Part shown: positions 21,723 to 34,060 of the stretch, piece by piece
Layout: the number at the start of each line of letters is the position of its first letter
How positions within the stretch are numbered: the first letter of the stretch is position 1
Assembly: GCF_000699445.3 (NCBI RefSeq)
Contig: NC_067195.1
Location: 17,803,287-17,867,286 of the forward strand
Direction: 5' to 3'
From: Schistosoma haematobium
Lineage: Eukaryota; Platyhelminthes; Trematoda; Strigeidida; Schistosomatidae
DNA length: 64,000 nucleotides
Made by a program: the position numbers and the translations under genes
The notes under the pieces: model-generated
What the model saw: only the letters and a program-made list of their open reading frames with translations
Told to the model about the DNA's origin: nothing
The model's database searches: none

Positions 21723-23045
21723 TGCAGTGGCACACAAAACAATTTATACTGTAATGACTTTATGGAATCAAATCAAAATATTGTAAAACGTAAACAGAAT
21801 TTCTGAATTTATCTCATGTGAAATGTTTATATCAGTTGCTCATTTCGATACCATGGATAAAACAAATAAAGATGCTCTCATGAATATATACTTTGGTCAA
21901 ATTACTTGGAAAAAAATAAAGAGCAAACTTATTCTTGGAGGTAATAATTAGGGAGAAATATATTAAAAAGCATATTGCATTAATTTAGTTCAGTTATTAT
22001 GATAAAAATAAACAAGAACAACAACATACATTTAATTGTCTTATTTGTTAGAATATTGTTTCAATAATACAACTCCTGCTATTAATACTAATAATCATTA
22101 GACTTACCGATGGAATAGATTTTTAAACGCTTGGTATAACACAACTAATCATGACTGTAATTATTTCTATATGAATGAAATAAACTATATGAATATAATA
22201 ATAACAATACTGATACTAATACTACTACCAATAATAATAGTAATAATAATAATTACTATTGTTATTATTAATAATAAGGAACAAAGATGAAATGTTACCG
22301 GGCGATATGAAATTAAGTAAATAAATGAATTAAACAATGAATTATTATATACTTCGAATAATTTTTTATTACAAACTTTCATAGAAACAAGAAATATTTG
22401 ATTATTCTCTTTTTTCTTTTTTTTCTCTTTTTTTGTTTTTTTTTGTCGAATAATTATTTTATCGTTGAATAAACATCAACGAATCAACATAAATGGGATT
22501 CATAAATCATGAGTAAAATCATCTCGTTCCGATAACTCAATAATAATAATAATAATTCAATTTTTCATTTATTGTGATAAACTAGAATTGCCTGGGCAAA
22601 CTATATTAATGAATTATGGATATTCGACCGAAATAGATAATAACAAGAAATAATTGCATGTAACAATTATGGATAAATACATTTTCACAAATAACAATGT
22701 GCTTTTTATTCACGTAAATGAAACATTTTTTTGTTTGTTTAAAAACAAGTTCAGTGTGAACAGAGAGAAAGAGAGAGAAAGAGATGGAGAGGGAAACTGA
22801 AAACTTTTGAAAATTAGAATTAATTGAATAACTGTTTTAGATTAGTTTTCGTGTGTTTCAACAATCAATTTTAACGAATCTATAATGACTGGAGTTTATA
22901 AGTTTGCAGTAACTGTGGTAAATTCACTGGAATTAAACGACACCATTTTTTAACAGCTCAATGAATAAATGTCATTGAAAAATTGTATGTAACTGTAATT
23001 AAGTAACGATTCGTTTTCAAAAGAAAACAGTACAAAATTCAAAAT
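21723..23045. other. AT-rich spacer with simple repeats
   Basis: Contains an AAT/ACT-type trinucleotide patch (22190-22278), a T-rich pyrimidine tract (22405-22445) and a GA-rich purine tract (22761-22796). No gene recognised. Confidence 0.6.
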
Positions 23046-23047
23046 AG

Positions 23048-23230
23048 ATAGATGGTGACTACCATTGGAATCCAGGACGTGCGATTCATCCTATTCCAGA
23101 CTTTTCGGCTGGACGTACTTGTATTACGAAGTTGATGATCACTCAGAGACTCTAACGCAGTTGCGTTCGCTTCAAACTTCATCGCGTTATCCACTTAGCT
23201 ACTGTGTCCTGATAGCCACTTGTTTGTGGA
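23048..23230 (-). repeat. Smα-like SINE, antisense arm, decayed
   Basis: Antisense hammerhead-bearing arm. GGAATCCAGGACGTGCGATTC is the reversed cleavage/stem III region but the core is mutated; the reverse mid-part (GTTGATGATCACTCAGAG) and TTATCCACTTAGCTACTG follow. The open frame at 23065-23379 is this repeat. Confidence 0.6.
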
Positions 23231-23364
23231 ATGGGGTGAAGTTTATATTCACTTGGTATTGTTTTATTTGTAACTTCCCAGTGATGTTTAGCACTGCAAT
23301 TGATCAGCCTCTTATTGGTATATATGCATACTGTGCGTTTTGGGTCGCATTTACAAGCATTATG

Positions 23365-23530
23365 AGCAAAGATGGATAGTGATTAGTGGTGGAATCTATG
23401 AAGCGCGTTACGTCACACTACTAGTCTCCATGCTTGTGATTTAAGGCTATATTGAGGCTATCCGTACAGAATGCATACATGCCAACAAAAAACTTATCAA
23501 TTGCAGTCCTCAACATCAATGAGAAGATTC
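23365..23530 (+). repeat. Smα-like SINE tail
   Basis: Matches 1960-2100 in order (GCTTGTGATTTAA, TATTGAGGC, GAATGCA, ATGCCAACA, CAGTCCT). With 23048-23230 it repeats the inverted organisation seen at 1.7-2.1 kb. Confidence 0.65.
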
Positions 23531-26185
23531 AAATAAACAATAATTTTCATAATTAGCCAAGTAAATAGTAACTCAGCAATTTAAACCTCTTCAATTAGTA
23601 TACCTTTACATTGATTGTGTCAAATCATATGCTGTTAAAACATATTAACTAGTGAAATGTTCAAATGATCATGTTGCGTAAATTTTATCAATAAACCAAG
23701 TTATTTCAATGACTTATCTTAAAAAAGAATTACTGTTTTTTTGTCATACTACTAACTAAACATAACTTTTGCATTGCAAAATACTTGACTACTACTCAGG
23801 ATATAACTGTCCTATTTCAAGACAATATTTGTTTGATAAATTTGATTGACATAAATTATTATCAATGAAAAATACATAATATACTTTAATGTTCTCGTAG
23901 TTAATTAAAAGGGAACTGTGAATTGAAATCAGAACTCATGAACAATACAACTGACCTCGACTCACTTATCTCACTATTACAGTTACACATTTTAATAATG
24001 GTTGGAACTTTAGGCATTAAGATCATAAACATTAAGTATGATCAGAATACTAACTAAATTAAAAGAAATGTGTTGACAATCAAATAATCAAAAACAATCA
24101 CAATCATTTGTTTCTTGAAAAATTCTTTACGAATCGTTTCATAGTAATTGTCAGTTGAAAGGATTCTTTAAATCATATAACCCATGCTATGTGAATTATA
24201 GTAGATTGTTTAAATAAAGAATAGAAGGTACATCACTTTGTACATTTCTTTTCAATTAATATGTATATCAATGGAGTGAAGACCGAGTTCTGAATAAATC
24301 GAAATACTTTGGTGAACTAGATTAATTGAACTATGCAGAAAGAACTAAGAAACAAGCTGTTACCATAAGCCTTAGTTTGAAGTAGTAAGGTATATTGAAA
24401 TCATTTCTAAAAAATAAATAGGTTGCTTTAACATATATATGATATACTAACCACTTAATACTTGAAAAATATGTAATATAATTGAAAAACTATTATTATA
24501 CAACTATTGTGACAAACTGAACAGTTTATTTCAATATTCAACATATATAATTGAATATATCAAGCTATTGTTTGATAAAGCTACAATATCCACCATTTTC
24601 GAACATTGTTAAGTTCACCTAGTGGATTAGTACTACGTATAACAGTATATTTTTCACTAAGGATTTCATTTTACTCATCTATAGCTGACCACATATATCA
24701 TCAATCAGCATGGCACTGTATCGCAACCTCACATGAAAGATAGTATTTGAAATGAAATACTCAGCGATGGTCAGTTTGATGATTCACATATATTGAACAT
24801 GCAATTTTCATAATTTTGTCTTCAACTATCCTATATCTTATTAAATTTAAATTTAAGTAAGCCAGTTTATCGTTATGTGAGTAAGTGAATACATCACTAT
24901 TAATCACTAACATATCATGATTATACATTGCTTTCATTGAAGATACAATCTATAATAGAACGGAGTTCAAACCATTATAACACAATTGAATAATATTTCA
25001 TGATAAGTATGCTCAATAGAATAACTTACAAGTAAATACTTCATTCTTCACAGATTTTTCAGAGTGTTGATGACTCATTTCTTTTTTCTTTCTTAGAAAA
25101 TGATCTTCTCTAAAACTTTTATTGTTTCATTAACATCACTAAATAATGTTCAACATAGAAAAAATATCCCAGACAATAAATCAAGTTTTATTTTAATATA
25201 AAACTATCTCTTTGTATAATTTTGAAACAATCGAATAGAATATAAGAATATAAAGTATTCCCTATAATTTGCATAATCCCTCCTAATTTCTTATTGGTTA
25301 GAAATAATTACTATAAACTGACTGATTGGGTGGCAGACTTAAGGTTAGATAAGCAAAGAGATAAGCTAGAGTGACATTATATATATATATATAGCCACAC
25401 AAAGCCTAGATTTTCCCTGATAAACTTATTTGAATTATCCTTTACATTCTCCTAAGCTCAACAAACAATTGATACATCATTCTCGAGATTGTTTCTTTAA
25501 TTTCTTTCAGATTCTATGATCATTTGTATGGTAATTTTGTTTATTTATCTCCGTTAGTATAAATGACAAAAGCAAAAAACAAAAAAAAAAGAAAAATCTT
25601 GAAAAGTTTTGTAATCTACTGTGTTCTCCAAGTTACATAACAGAATGACCTATTTTTATCGTTATTTATTTTTTTCTTTTATATAGTTTAAATGGTGGAT
25701 TGAAGAATTTCTTATGATTAACAAGTCATTAAACTTAGTTGAAGATAAAGGGAAAAGTAGACGAAAACCCAACATGTTTCATTTTGCATTTGTGTTAGTG
25801 TCTTGAATCTGAAAGCGCATTATCATTATTATTAATAACAGCATTTTGAAAGGATCTAATACTGGATAAGTGAATTTCGATATAGTTCAATAAAAACATT
25901 ATATTCGTCAATTACGGTATGAATATATCATCAATTGAGTTTTGATACGAAAGGGAATACAGATTACTTAGTATCATTTAGTTGTTGTCCAGTCAATTTT
26001 ACTGGAAAATACAAATTAACCAAAGTGACCTAATAAAAACGGTTTCTAGTTAATAACTGGAATACATGTAGCGCATTTATTATGTAGGGAAATTTGTTAA
26101 AAAACGAATTAGACTTTTAATTAAACATGACTGTTTAATATAATTCAATTTACAAGTTAAAGTTAATAAGTCATAACGTCAATAT
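23531..26185. other. AT-rich spacer
   Basis: About 2.65 kb without recognised genes or named repeats. A short (TA)n lies at 25377-25393. Confidence 0.5.
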
Positions 26186-26189
26186 AAGG

Positions 26190-26600
26190 TTGTGGAGATT
26201 GTTGAATTTCATTGAAATCATGGACAAATCAGAGTTAAATAACCAATGAAAATCTGAAAGTTCTTCATGGCATTCTTTTTGTCATTAGTATAGGACTCCT
26301 CAGCAGTGTGCATCCATGGCCATGCAAGATGTGGTGGGACAACTTACTTTTAGTATCGGGTCCTGACGCCTAACATCCAGACCATTAAACCAGTGGATAC
26401 TGGTTTAAGAGTCTAACTTCAATGTATTGACATTGTTGAATTCCGGCTAAGCTTTGGCTCTCGAGACGGAATTTTCCGGGTTTCATTGTCTTTTGCGGAG
26501 CCATCAAGGGACACTTCTGAAGAGTCCTATGTTAGTACGGAATGGAAATTCAGTACTTCTAGATTTTTAGTCCCTTTTCTAACTTGATCGGTTCTCGATT
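26190..26600 (-). repeat. SINE-T inverted pair, strongly decayed
   Basis: Antisense copy (26190-26440; TTGTGGAGATTG, GACTCCTCAGCAGTGTGCATCC) followed by sense sequence (26430-26600; TCTAACTTCAATG, TTCTGAAGAGTCC, TAGTACGGAATGGAAATTC). The ribozyme segments are mutated in both. Confidence 0.6.
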
Positions 26601-27327
26601 TTAATGAAAGTGGTTATGTGTTGTGATTAAATATTTTCGTAAAACAAATTAAACAAATCGTAGTAAAATACATCGTGTACACTAATTTTATTAGTCAGTT
26701 TTAAATGTCATGTACGAGAGCTACATTTTATCTGGTTGATTAAAACTACTGAATGTATGAAAATATTTCGGTCGTTTGGATAGAGTTCATCAGGTCTCTT
26801 TAACCCCTTGCATTTACCAATCTAACTGACCTTGTGGACCCTGTTATATATGGGGTACAATCAAACAGTTCTACAATTATATCGACGAACATCATCCCAC
26901 CTGGTTAAGCAAATGATAATTAAAAGCGAGATTAACAGTTTTATTGCTGGTCTCAATTGAAAATACAATTACCTTAAATAAAACTTTATCCTTCATATTC
27001 CATCAAATTCATACATTCGTCATTTGCGTATTGTTGAAGCTATTGGAATCCATATTTAGAAACCAAACTTTTGTTGTCTCAAATAAGTCTGCACTACATC
27101 TCTTTAACTCTGTGATCAAGAACGGTCATACCGAAGTTATAAAAAATAATTTAATTCACCTAACTTTTTATAAAACTTGTGAGTCATTACTTAATCTTCA
27201 ATATTAGCCTTTATAACCACACTTAACTATTATTAATCTAATATCTACCAAAATATTTTCCTTATTCTCTTATGAAGTACTATTCAGTCTGACAAACATC
27301 ATATTACAATTATAGCAATTTAATATT
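26601..27327. other. Spacer with an unexplained 87-codon frame
   Basis: The frame at 26944-27207 (+) is longer than most random frames here, but no domain, signal or splice context was recognised. Not called as a gene. Confidence 0.4.
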
Positions 27328-27430
27328 TGAATTCATTAGTCGATTGTAGTTAGACAACCATGGAAAACGTGAAAGCATTGGATGGCTGTCTCGTCCTAGT
27401 ATGGGACTCCTCAGCAGTACGCATCCAATG
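27328..27430 (-). repeat. SINE-T 3' half
   Basis: Antisense tail plus ribozyme (27385-27425 region). It keeps CTGAGGA, but GAAA is GAGA and the cleavage triplet is altered, so it is inactive. Truncated just after GCATCC. Confidence 0.75.
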
Positions 27431-28155
27431 CTATTATGGCATTATTTTAATAATCACATGTAAATTATGTATCGGTCAGTATCATTTAATTATTATTATA
27501 AATCATACAACTTATTGAAAAGAAATGTATCTTTCTTTTCCCTTCGTTCTTTCCACTATTAAATAAACTTCTGAATGAGCATTTCTCCTTTAGTAAACAT
27601 GAACAACTTTAACCACAATTCACCGAGATTATTTTCTCCAAAAATAATTAATTTTAACAGTAGTCGGAAAAGCCAGTATTACACATTCTTAAACCATTTG
27701 TTATTAGAAAGCGTTTGACACGAAGCCTCAAATCTATTTTTTGTGCTATTTCCTAACCATCAATAAAGTATGTCAGTAATCGTGAGGTAACTGTTGTCTC
27801 CTGACAATTTACCAGGTTTAAAATCGATTTAATGAAGAGCCATATGCATTAGACTTTTATCATTTTATGTGTATGACATTTTCAGCACGTATCGTAAACC
27901 ATTTAATTAAAATATGACAGGATTGACAACAGTTTAATGTGAATTGAATAATTAAACATTTTGTATTTAAAATACTAATATTAATGATAAAATGTATTTT
28001 AATACATCAAGTTTGTCTGGATGTATCAATTTATATATGCCTGTAGGACTTTTATACAACGTCTATCAGTTTATATAATATGATGAAACATTCAAAAGCT
28101 CGATTAATTAATAAGAATGCTTTGATAAAACTTATGTGACTTTATCAGCGTGGAC
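27431..28155. other. AT-rich spacer
   Basis: Nothing recognised. Confidence 0.5.
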
Positions 28156-28157
28156 AG

Positions 28158-28420
28158 AAGAGACTTATGAAACCTTCTTGGACACTATAGTATAATTGAA
28201 GGAAGTCAAGCACTCAAAACAACTGTCACACATCATCAATGTCAGACTTTTTAATAAAAATGATAAAAAAGTTGTATTGGATGGAAGTGAAACTTGGAAA
28301 AATACTACAACCATCATCAAGAAGGTAAAAGCATTTGTAAACAAGTGTCTGAGAAAGATACTTCAGACCTGTTGGGCAAACACTATCAGCAACAAACTTC
28401 TGTAACAGAAAACAAACCAG
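28158..28420 (+). mobile_element. RTE-type non-LTR retrotransposon fragment (C-terminal)
   Basis: The translation contains KQLSHIINVRLFNKN, VVLDGSETWKNTTTIIKKV and NKCLRKILQTCWANTISNK. These are collinear with the 49.8-50.0 kb and 39.5-39.7 kb fragments (LYG-ETL-TTTTIIK motif). This region lies just after the polymerase core in RTE-like reverse transcriptases. Stops and frameshifts mark it as dead. A SINE-T piece is attached to its right end. Confidence 0.75.
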
Positions 28421-28512
28421 ATTCTTCAGCACTGCGCATCCACGATCCCTCCCGCAGGATTAGAATCCAGGTCCTTCAGTCTCGTGCGCGAACGCCTAAC
28501 CTATAGATCATA
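28421..28512 (-). repeat. SINE-T internal fragment
   Basis: Antisense piece CTTCAGCACTGCGCATCC through GCGCGAACGCCTAACC, containing the degraded B box and no tail or intact ribozyme. Confidence 0.7.
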
Positions 28513-29477
28513 ATTATTTTAAATTTTCAACGTTAAAATCAACTAAAATGTTTGTTTAATAACTTCTGAAAATCTGTTAGCAATAATATCAATCTCCTAT
28601 ATAAATAAAGTTTTATGCATAATGAATGAAGTATTGATACGCAACTAAGATTATTATACCATGCAAATAAGTTACGATGACAAAAACACTTATATAGCGT
28701 TGTGTGACTGGGTGTTTTCATAAAATTTATTAGTATTAAACATTATTACTACAACGTATGCATGATATACTCTTTTCTCAATTGATATCATCATTGGCTT
28801 TTGCTAGAAAAATTTAGATAGTGATTATCTATTTGTATGTTTATCTGATTACCGACTCACATCAAACTAACTGCTGTTTTGGAGGATAGACCTTTTAATT
28901 TGTGATCTAATAATTACTTGAATAAACATGATCAAATATCGCTATTCTCAAGAAACTGTTACTTATTCTGATATCTGAAAGGATTTCACTCAACGTTACA
29001 AATAGGAATATTATTATTGAGCTCTCTAGAGAGAGAAAGGCTTTCTTCGAAAGTAAGGTTCTCTTATTTATTGATTACTAGGTATAAATCAGTATAACAC
29101 CTGTCTTGTTCGTGTTACTGATTTAGTTCTAACAACCGAGATTCAGTGTGTGCACTGATTTATGTGTCTATGTATTTTTTATGTGTGAGAATGTTTTTCA
29201 AAGTATTCAGGTCAGATGAACTTTTGCTTAAATAATAATTGAGTATAAATTCTCACTGACCATCATAGAATAATCTCGCTGCATTAATTACTAAAAGGAA
29301 ATAAATAAAACATTAGCATTAATTCATTAAATATTCCCACTGAGACATTCAAGAGACAAGTTGAGCCAATAGATATTTCTTTCTAATTAATTCTTCATCA
29401 GGACCCTACACCAATATATGTGAATAAAACGTCGATACCAATTAGACAGTGATGGATCAATTTAACAAAACACTAAT
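28513..29477. other. AT-rich spacer
   Basis: Nothing recognised. Confidence 0.5.
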
Positions 29478-29768
29478 CAGTTACTTACACTGTAGTGAAC
29501 AAGAACACCAGTGGGGACAATCGAATGTATTTAACACAAACTACAGGACTTGTTAATAAAATCTAACAATCGAATAGTAAATACGTAATTTGCAAAATGT
29601 CCATCAGTTGTCTCATAATGACTCAGACTTTATTGTTCTTGCTTTTTCATACAAATTGCATTCTGTTCCTATTCTTTACTGTTCGATCCTCTTGTCTCTC
29701 TACTGCTAGACATTCTGTTCACGAGTTACGTCATATACTACTTATGTCGATATAAGTAGCACACACCA
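29478..29768 (-). repeat. R290 repeat, copy 6
   Basis: Nearly full-length antisense copy, from GTAGTGAACAAGAACACC to the perfect palindrome ACTACTTAT-GTCGAT-ATAAGTAG near 29738-29760. It shows that the family's hairpin end can be perfectly self-complementary. Confidence 0.7.
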
Positions 29769-29944
29769 CAACACAACGTTTAGATCATTAAAATTAAGGT
29801 TAAAACTAAAGTGAATTTACATAAGCAGTTAATTATTACAAATAGTTACATAAGGGTAGAAGTAGGAATTAAAACTGGATGTGAACATAAAATCATTTTG
29901 TTATTTGTAAAATTAATGAGAAGTGGTTAGTAAAAATACTCTGC

Positions 29945-30450
29945 CTGTAGTTCTTCCAAGGTTACTACCGGTCCCAAGCCTCGGGCAAAGGAGGATGGTT
30001 GGGCATAAGGTCGGCAACTAAATCCCGTAGAAAATAACCTTGCTAAAAAACGCCAACCAGATTAAACAAATTAAACTCTGCCATCCGAGTTGAAGGATGA
30101 ATTATGACTCCTACTGAAAAGTTGCGATTCTTCGGAAGTCACGAGACCGATGCTTCTTCTAGAAACCAGAGCAACCATTTTTATAGGTACGTGGGATTTT
30201 CGGACAGTGTAGAAGACCGGGAGGACCAGTCAAATAAAAACTAAGCTGATGAGATACAAATTGGCAGTACTCAGAATAAGCGAAACCCATTATACACAAG
30301 CTGAACAGCAAATGTTAGGTACGAGAGAGATGCTGCTGTACCAATGGTAGATACAAACAAAACAAAGAAGTAAACAATGTCAGGTTTAAGGTCAACAAGA
30401 ACCAATCAACATCGAGGTTTACAGAACAAGCTGTGAACCACATGTGGAGA
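29945..30450 (+). mobile_element. RTE-type retrotransposon fragment: 5' leader and endonuclease start
   Basis: The leader GGTCCCAAGCCTCGGGC is shared, inverted, with 57560-57910. Translation then gives FIGTWDFRTV, KTGRTSQIKTK, RYKLAVLRISETHYTQA and QQMLGTREMLLY. The GTW-N/D-RT and ISETH words match the start of the apurinic/apyrimidinic endonuclease domain of RTE elements. Stops interrupt it and the element is truncated within this domain. Confidence 0.75.
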
Positions 30451-30485
30451 AATTCGAGTGCTTCACTTCTATCTTAAGTTTTTGC

Positions 30486-30582
30486 TGATGATGTCGTTCA
30501 GAAGAACGATGAAAGCTCTACGAACAAACCATCCAGCTCAGAGAACAAAACTCCATCAAAAACGTCTGTACATAAATAAGTT
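30486..30582 (+). repeat. RTE-associated hairpin segment, copy 2
   Basis: Best-preserved copy. CTGATGA is followed by a hairpin (TCGTTC-AGAA-GAACGA) and then TGAAAGCTC. The same order of words occurs in hammerhead ribozymes, but the base pair next to the core and an NUH cleavage site are not evident. Confidence 0.6.
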
Positions 30583-30604
30583 TGAATTTCGACACCATTT
30601 GAAA

Positions 30605-30945
30605 CTTTGTTAGTTGAGTTCATGAGTCAACATAAGCTAGATCACCATTGGAAATCTAGAAACAATACAAAGACATTTCGTCTTATTGCGGGGCTCCTCA
30701 ACAATGCACATCCACAATCTTGCACACGAGAATCCAACTCATGACCTTCTCCCTCACGCGCGAACGCTTAACCTGCAGACCAATGAGTCGACATCCGACA
30801 GTATCAATGTCTAACTTTAATCTTGTACAACCCTTCAACCATTGTCTGAGGTGGTTCACTCTCTCCACTGGTCAAAGATTCTCACTATAACTTCAGAATA
30901 TCCATCTTCAGCTAGTCACTAGTGAACACATGGTCAATATCAGAT
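30605..30945 (-). repeat. SINE-T subfamily 2 copy
   Basis: Antisense near-full-length copy of a variant shared with 34968 and 53158: AACATAAGCTAGATCACCATTGG, GAATCCAACTCATGACC and TGAGTCGACATCCGAC. The core reads TTGAGGA and the stem II closing pairs are altered. Confidence 0.8.
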
Positions 30946-30949
30946 TGGG

Positions 30950-31022
30950 GGTTTGTAGAGAATGTAGTAATTCTAGTACTTGAAATCATGAGTCTATATA
31001 AGCTAGATCATCATTCGAAATG
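30950..31022 (-). repeat. SINE-T tail fragment
   Basis: Second antisense tail (GGGGGTTTGTAGAGAATG through CTAGATCATCATTCG) starting directly after the preceding copy. Confidence 0.7.
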
Positions 31023-31544
31023 TATATATTTATACATATACCCTTCAATTGGTCTTGATATTCAAAGAATCGCCTATGAATAATACAAATATTAGTTAAT
31101 TATTAACGAGTCAGCAAAAAACGTCCACTAAAATTCAATTATGAAAATATATCACAGAATGTGTTTTGAAAATCAAATCATTTTCATATTCTCTTAAGTG
31201 TTATTTTACTAATATCTGTATATTGTGTAACGAAACCATACTGTGAATTGATGGGTGTAGCTTGTTTAGTGCATGTTCTGTTAAAGAATAAAATAAATTC
31301 GACAAATGTGTTAGAATGCAGTATATTGAACATACTAAGCCATCAGAATGTACAATACTGAATTATTCACTTATTTGAGTGATGTTATTTCGTTAAAACC
31401 ATGTTTTGACTGAATTTCATAAGGCGGCCTATTCAAACTTCTAAACAATTAAATTTTCAATTATGCAAGCATCATAATGATGTTTAAAATCGTAAATATA
31501 TTTAAACTAAATAGTTGTCAAGCACGGTAACTTCGTGTACTAAT
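31023..31544. other. AT-rich spacer
   Basis: Nothing recognised. Confidence 0.5.
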
Positions 31545-31835
31545 GTGGTATATGCTACTTATGTTTGCAGTTATAAGTAGCATGTAACACCATTCGGAAG
31601 TGAAAGTTTATATGCAGAAGTTTGAGAAGATAAAAATGAGGAGAAGAGAGAGAAAAACTGAAGGCAGTCAACATAACAACAGGGATGAAGGAACAATGAA
31701 GGCTGTAAGAGACAGTTAAAAGAAGATATGTAAATGATGTATAATTTTCACACTATACTAAACCACAGTGTGATTAAGTATTAAACCATAAAAATTAGTT
31801 TCCCCCATTAAGTATTCGTTCACTACGCTAACAGT
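31545..31835 (+). repeat. R290 repeat, copy 7
   Basis: Full-length copy with the 5' palindrome TATGCTACTTAT...ATAAGTAGCATGTAACACC, then GGATGAAGGAACAATGAAG and a right end TATTCGTTCACTACGC. The minus frame at 31758-31952 is not a gene. Confidence 0.7.
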
Positions 31836-32239
31836 AATTTCGAAAACTACACAATAATGAATACTGTGAAATTCAAGACAAAGTGTATAAATTTCTGGTC
31901 TATTCCCTTTTTTAATCTGTCTTCTAGAAAATGACAAAGAAATTAAATTCATTAACTTGATTGAGAAAAGATATTACGACAAAGAAACTGTCGAAAATCA
32001 TTTAGGTTCAAAATCAATGATAACTAACCACTGTTGAAAAAATATACAGATGCATACATATTAGATGTTCATAAGTTTCATCAATGTTATAAGAGAAATC
32101 ACTTCTATCAAGTAAAGAGTTAGAATCACTACTATATATAATGATGCCCTATAAAATAGTTGGTAATCGGTTTCTATGATCTCAGGATTGTTTGCACTTT
32201 GTTGGATTAACAAATGTAATAATTTCAGTGTCATATGAC

Positions 32240-32285
<46 letters not shown>

Positions 32286-34060
32286 CTTTTACGAACTTGA
32301 ATGACATAATTATTCATATTAATTATGAACACATGGTTTCCTTAGATGACCCAGTAAACTAGGTCTGTGTAAAATATTATTTTAAATAAAATAAGGAAAT
32401 AGATAACCTACTCTAATTATATTTACTATTTCTGATAGTTATCTTCTATAGAATGAATAAGAGTAATCTGATTTTGTTTCATTGAACAATGATCTATTTT
32501 ATATGAACTAATAATAAATCCTGCTAAATATCAAACTGTTGACTAAGCTTTATATATGGAAATACCTAAACACTATGAAGGCATCGCATAAAATTTGAAA
32601 TATTATAGATTTTATAATAAAAACTTGGTGAAAAGTCAATTATCTTGTTGTGTGTTTTACTTCTGGTCTCTATTTTGTCGTCTCATGTTCTATTGTTATT
32701 GATGGTTATATAAAGAGGCTAAATGTATCTGGAAGAACGCATTACTTGCTTTTATGATTAATAAATTCTTGTTTAATATTGATCATTCCATAAATTTCCA
32801 AATTATTTTTAGTGGAAATCTGTGTTGATTTGAGTGCTGTAGTCAAATAATAGGATAAACGGTGAGCCTTTTAAGGCCATTATGAGTTTGATTGTGAATG
32901 GACATTTTAAATCTTGCAAAAATAATGCCAATGATTATTTAACTGGACGTAAATCATCCACTCCACCTACATTCTTGCTTTTGTATATCTTCTGGCAGTA
33001 CTAGAGGTATTAAAACAGAATTATTGCACTCAAAGGAAAGAACTAAAGCTCTATGGTACCGTATTTAGCACATATACTACAGGATAAACGAGTTGTATAT
33101 TCAGAAACTTATTTTCTTTAAACTAATTTTGACTTAATTATGTATATATATACATGTACTTATTTACGTATATATACTGTGGTGTTTAAGACCAGTAAGA
33201 AGAAGTCACTGAAATGTTATATGCTGAAAAAGCTGTATTGTACTAAACAAAGAATATTAAATAAACAGAATGCTTTTGTTGTTATTAATGTGACATAATA
33301 TATTTATTAGAATTCAAATTAAATGACTGGAAATAAAAGTCCTGTGCACATATGAACATGATAGAGGAATTTGTGAAACGAATTTTTTCATTGATTCAGC
33401 TCATAGAATGAACCATTTTCTTTTGATCATTATTATTATTATTTTAAACTGATTAATATCATTTTAGGATTAAGATAATACCTCTGGAGCGAATAATTTT
33501 CGCCCATCTAGAATTAATTGATTGATATTTGAATCGGTGACTAATTCTAAGACGAAGATTTTACATTTGATAATTCAATGAATGGGAAATTTGTTCGTCC
33601 ATTTTGTGATGAAAAGGCAATACAAATACGTTTCAACATATGTGAAAAAATTATTTTAAATCGAAGACAATTCAGAACGTCGTGTCCACTTCACCTCTAC
33701 GCTTCAGCATATCGACGAAACATTATAAAATATGTTGATTTATTTATGTTTAAGTTATTGAAGGATTTTCGTCTACATATAACATGACAGTTCTCTGTTT
33801 ATTGACCAGATGAAGTAATTATATCTTCAGAATACAACAAATACAGGATCCAGTTACATAACTTTGTGTGTATGATAAAAGTTATCACCATAATGTCATC
33901 GATACATTTCAGAAAATCAAAATAAGATAAATCAAGCTACACACTAATTACCGTGGTGTGAACATAAAATCCCCGTGTCATAATATAAATGTAAGGATCA
34001 AAATTCAAGCAAACGAATAACCAATGTCCCTTATACACATAGATCTATTAATTTCAGATT
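31836..34060. other. AT-rich spacer with (AT)n
   Basis: (AT)n at 32242-32283. A 69-codon frame at 33578-33787 (+) has no recognised motif. A ~60-bp word with AAAATCC-C-TGTCATAATATAAATG occurs twice, near 33965 and 34255, as a local direct repeat. Confidence 0.5.

Noticed and set aside
26944..27207. An 87-codon frame considered as a host exon.
   Set aside because: No recognised family, no convincing flanking splice sites and base composition like the spacer.
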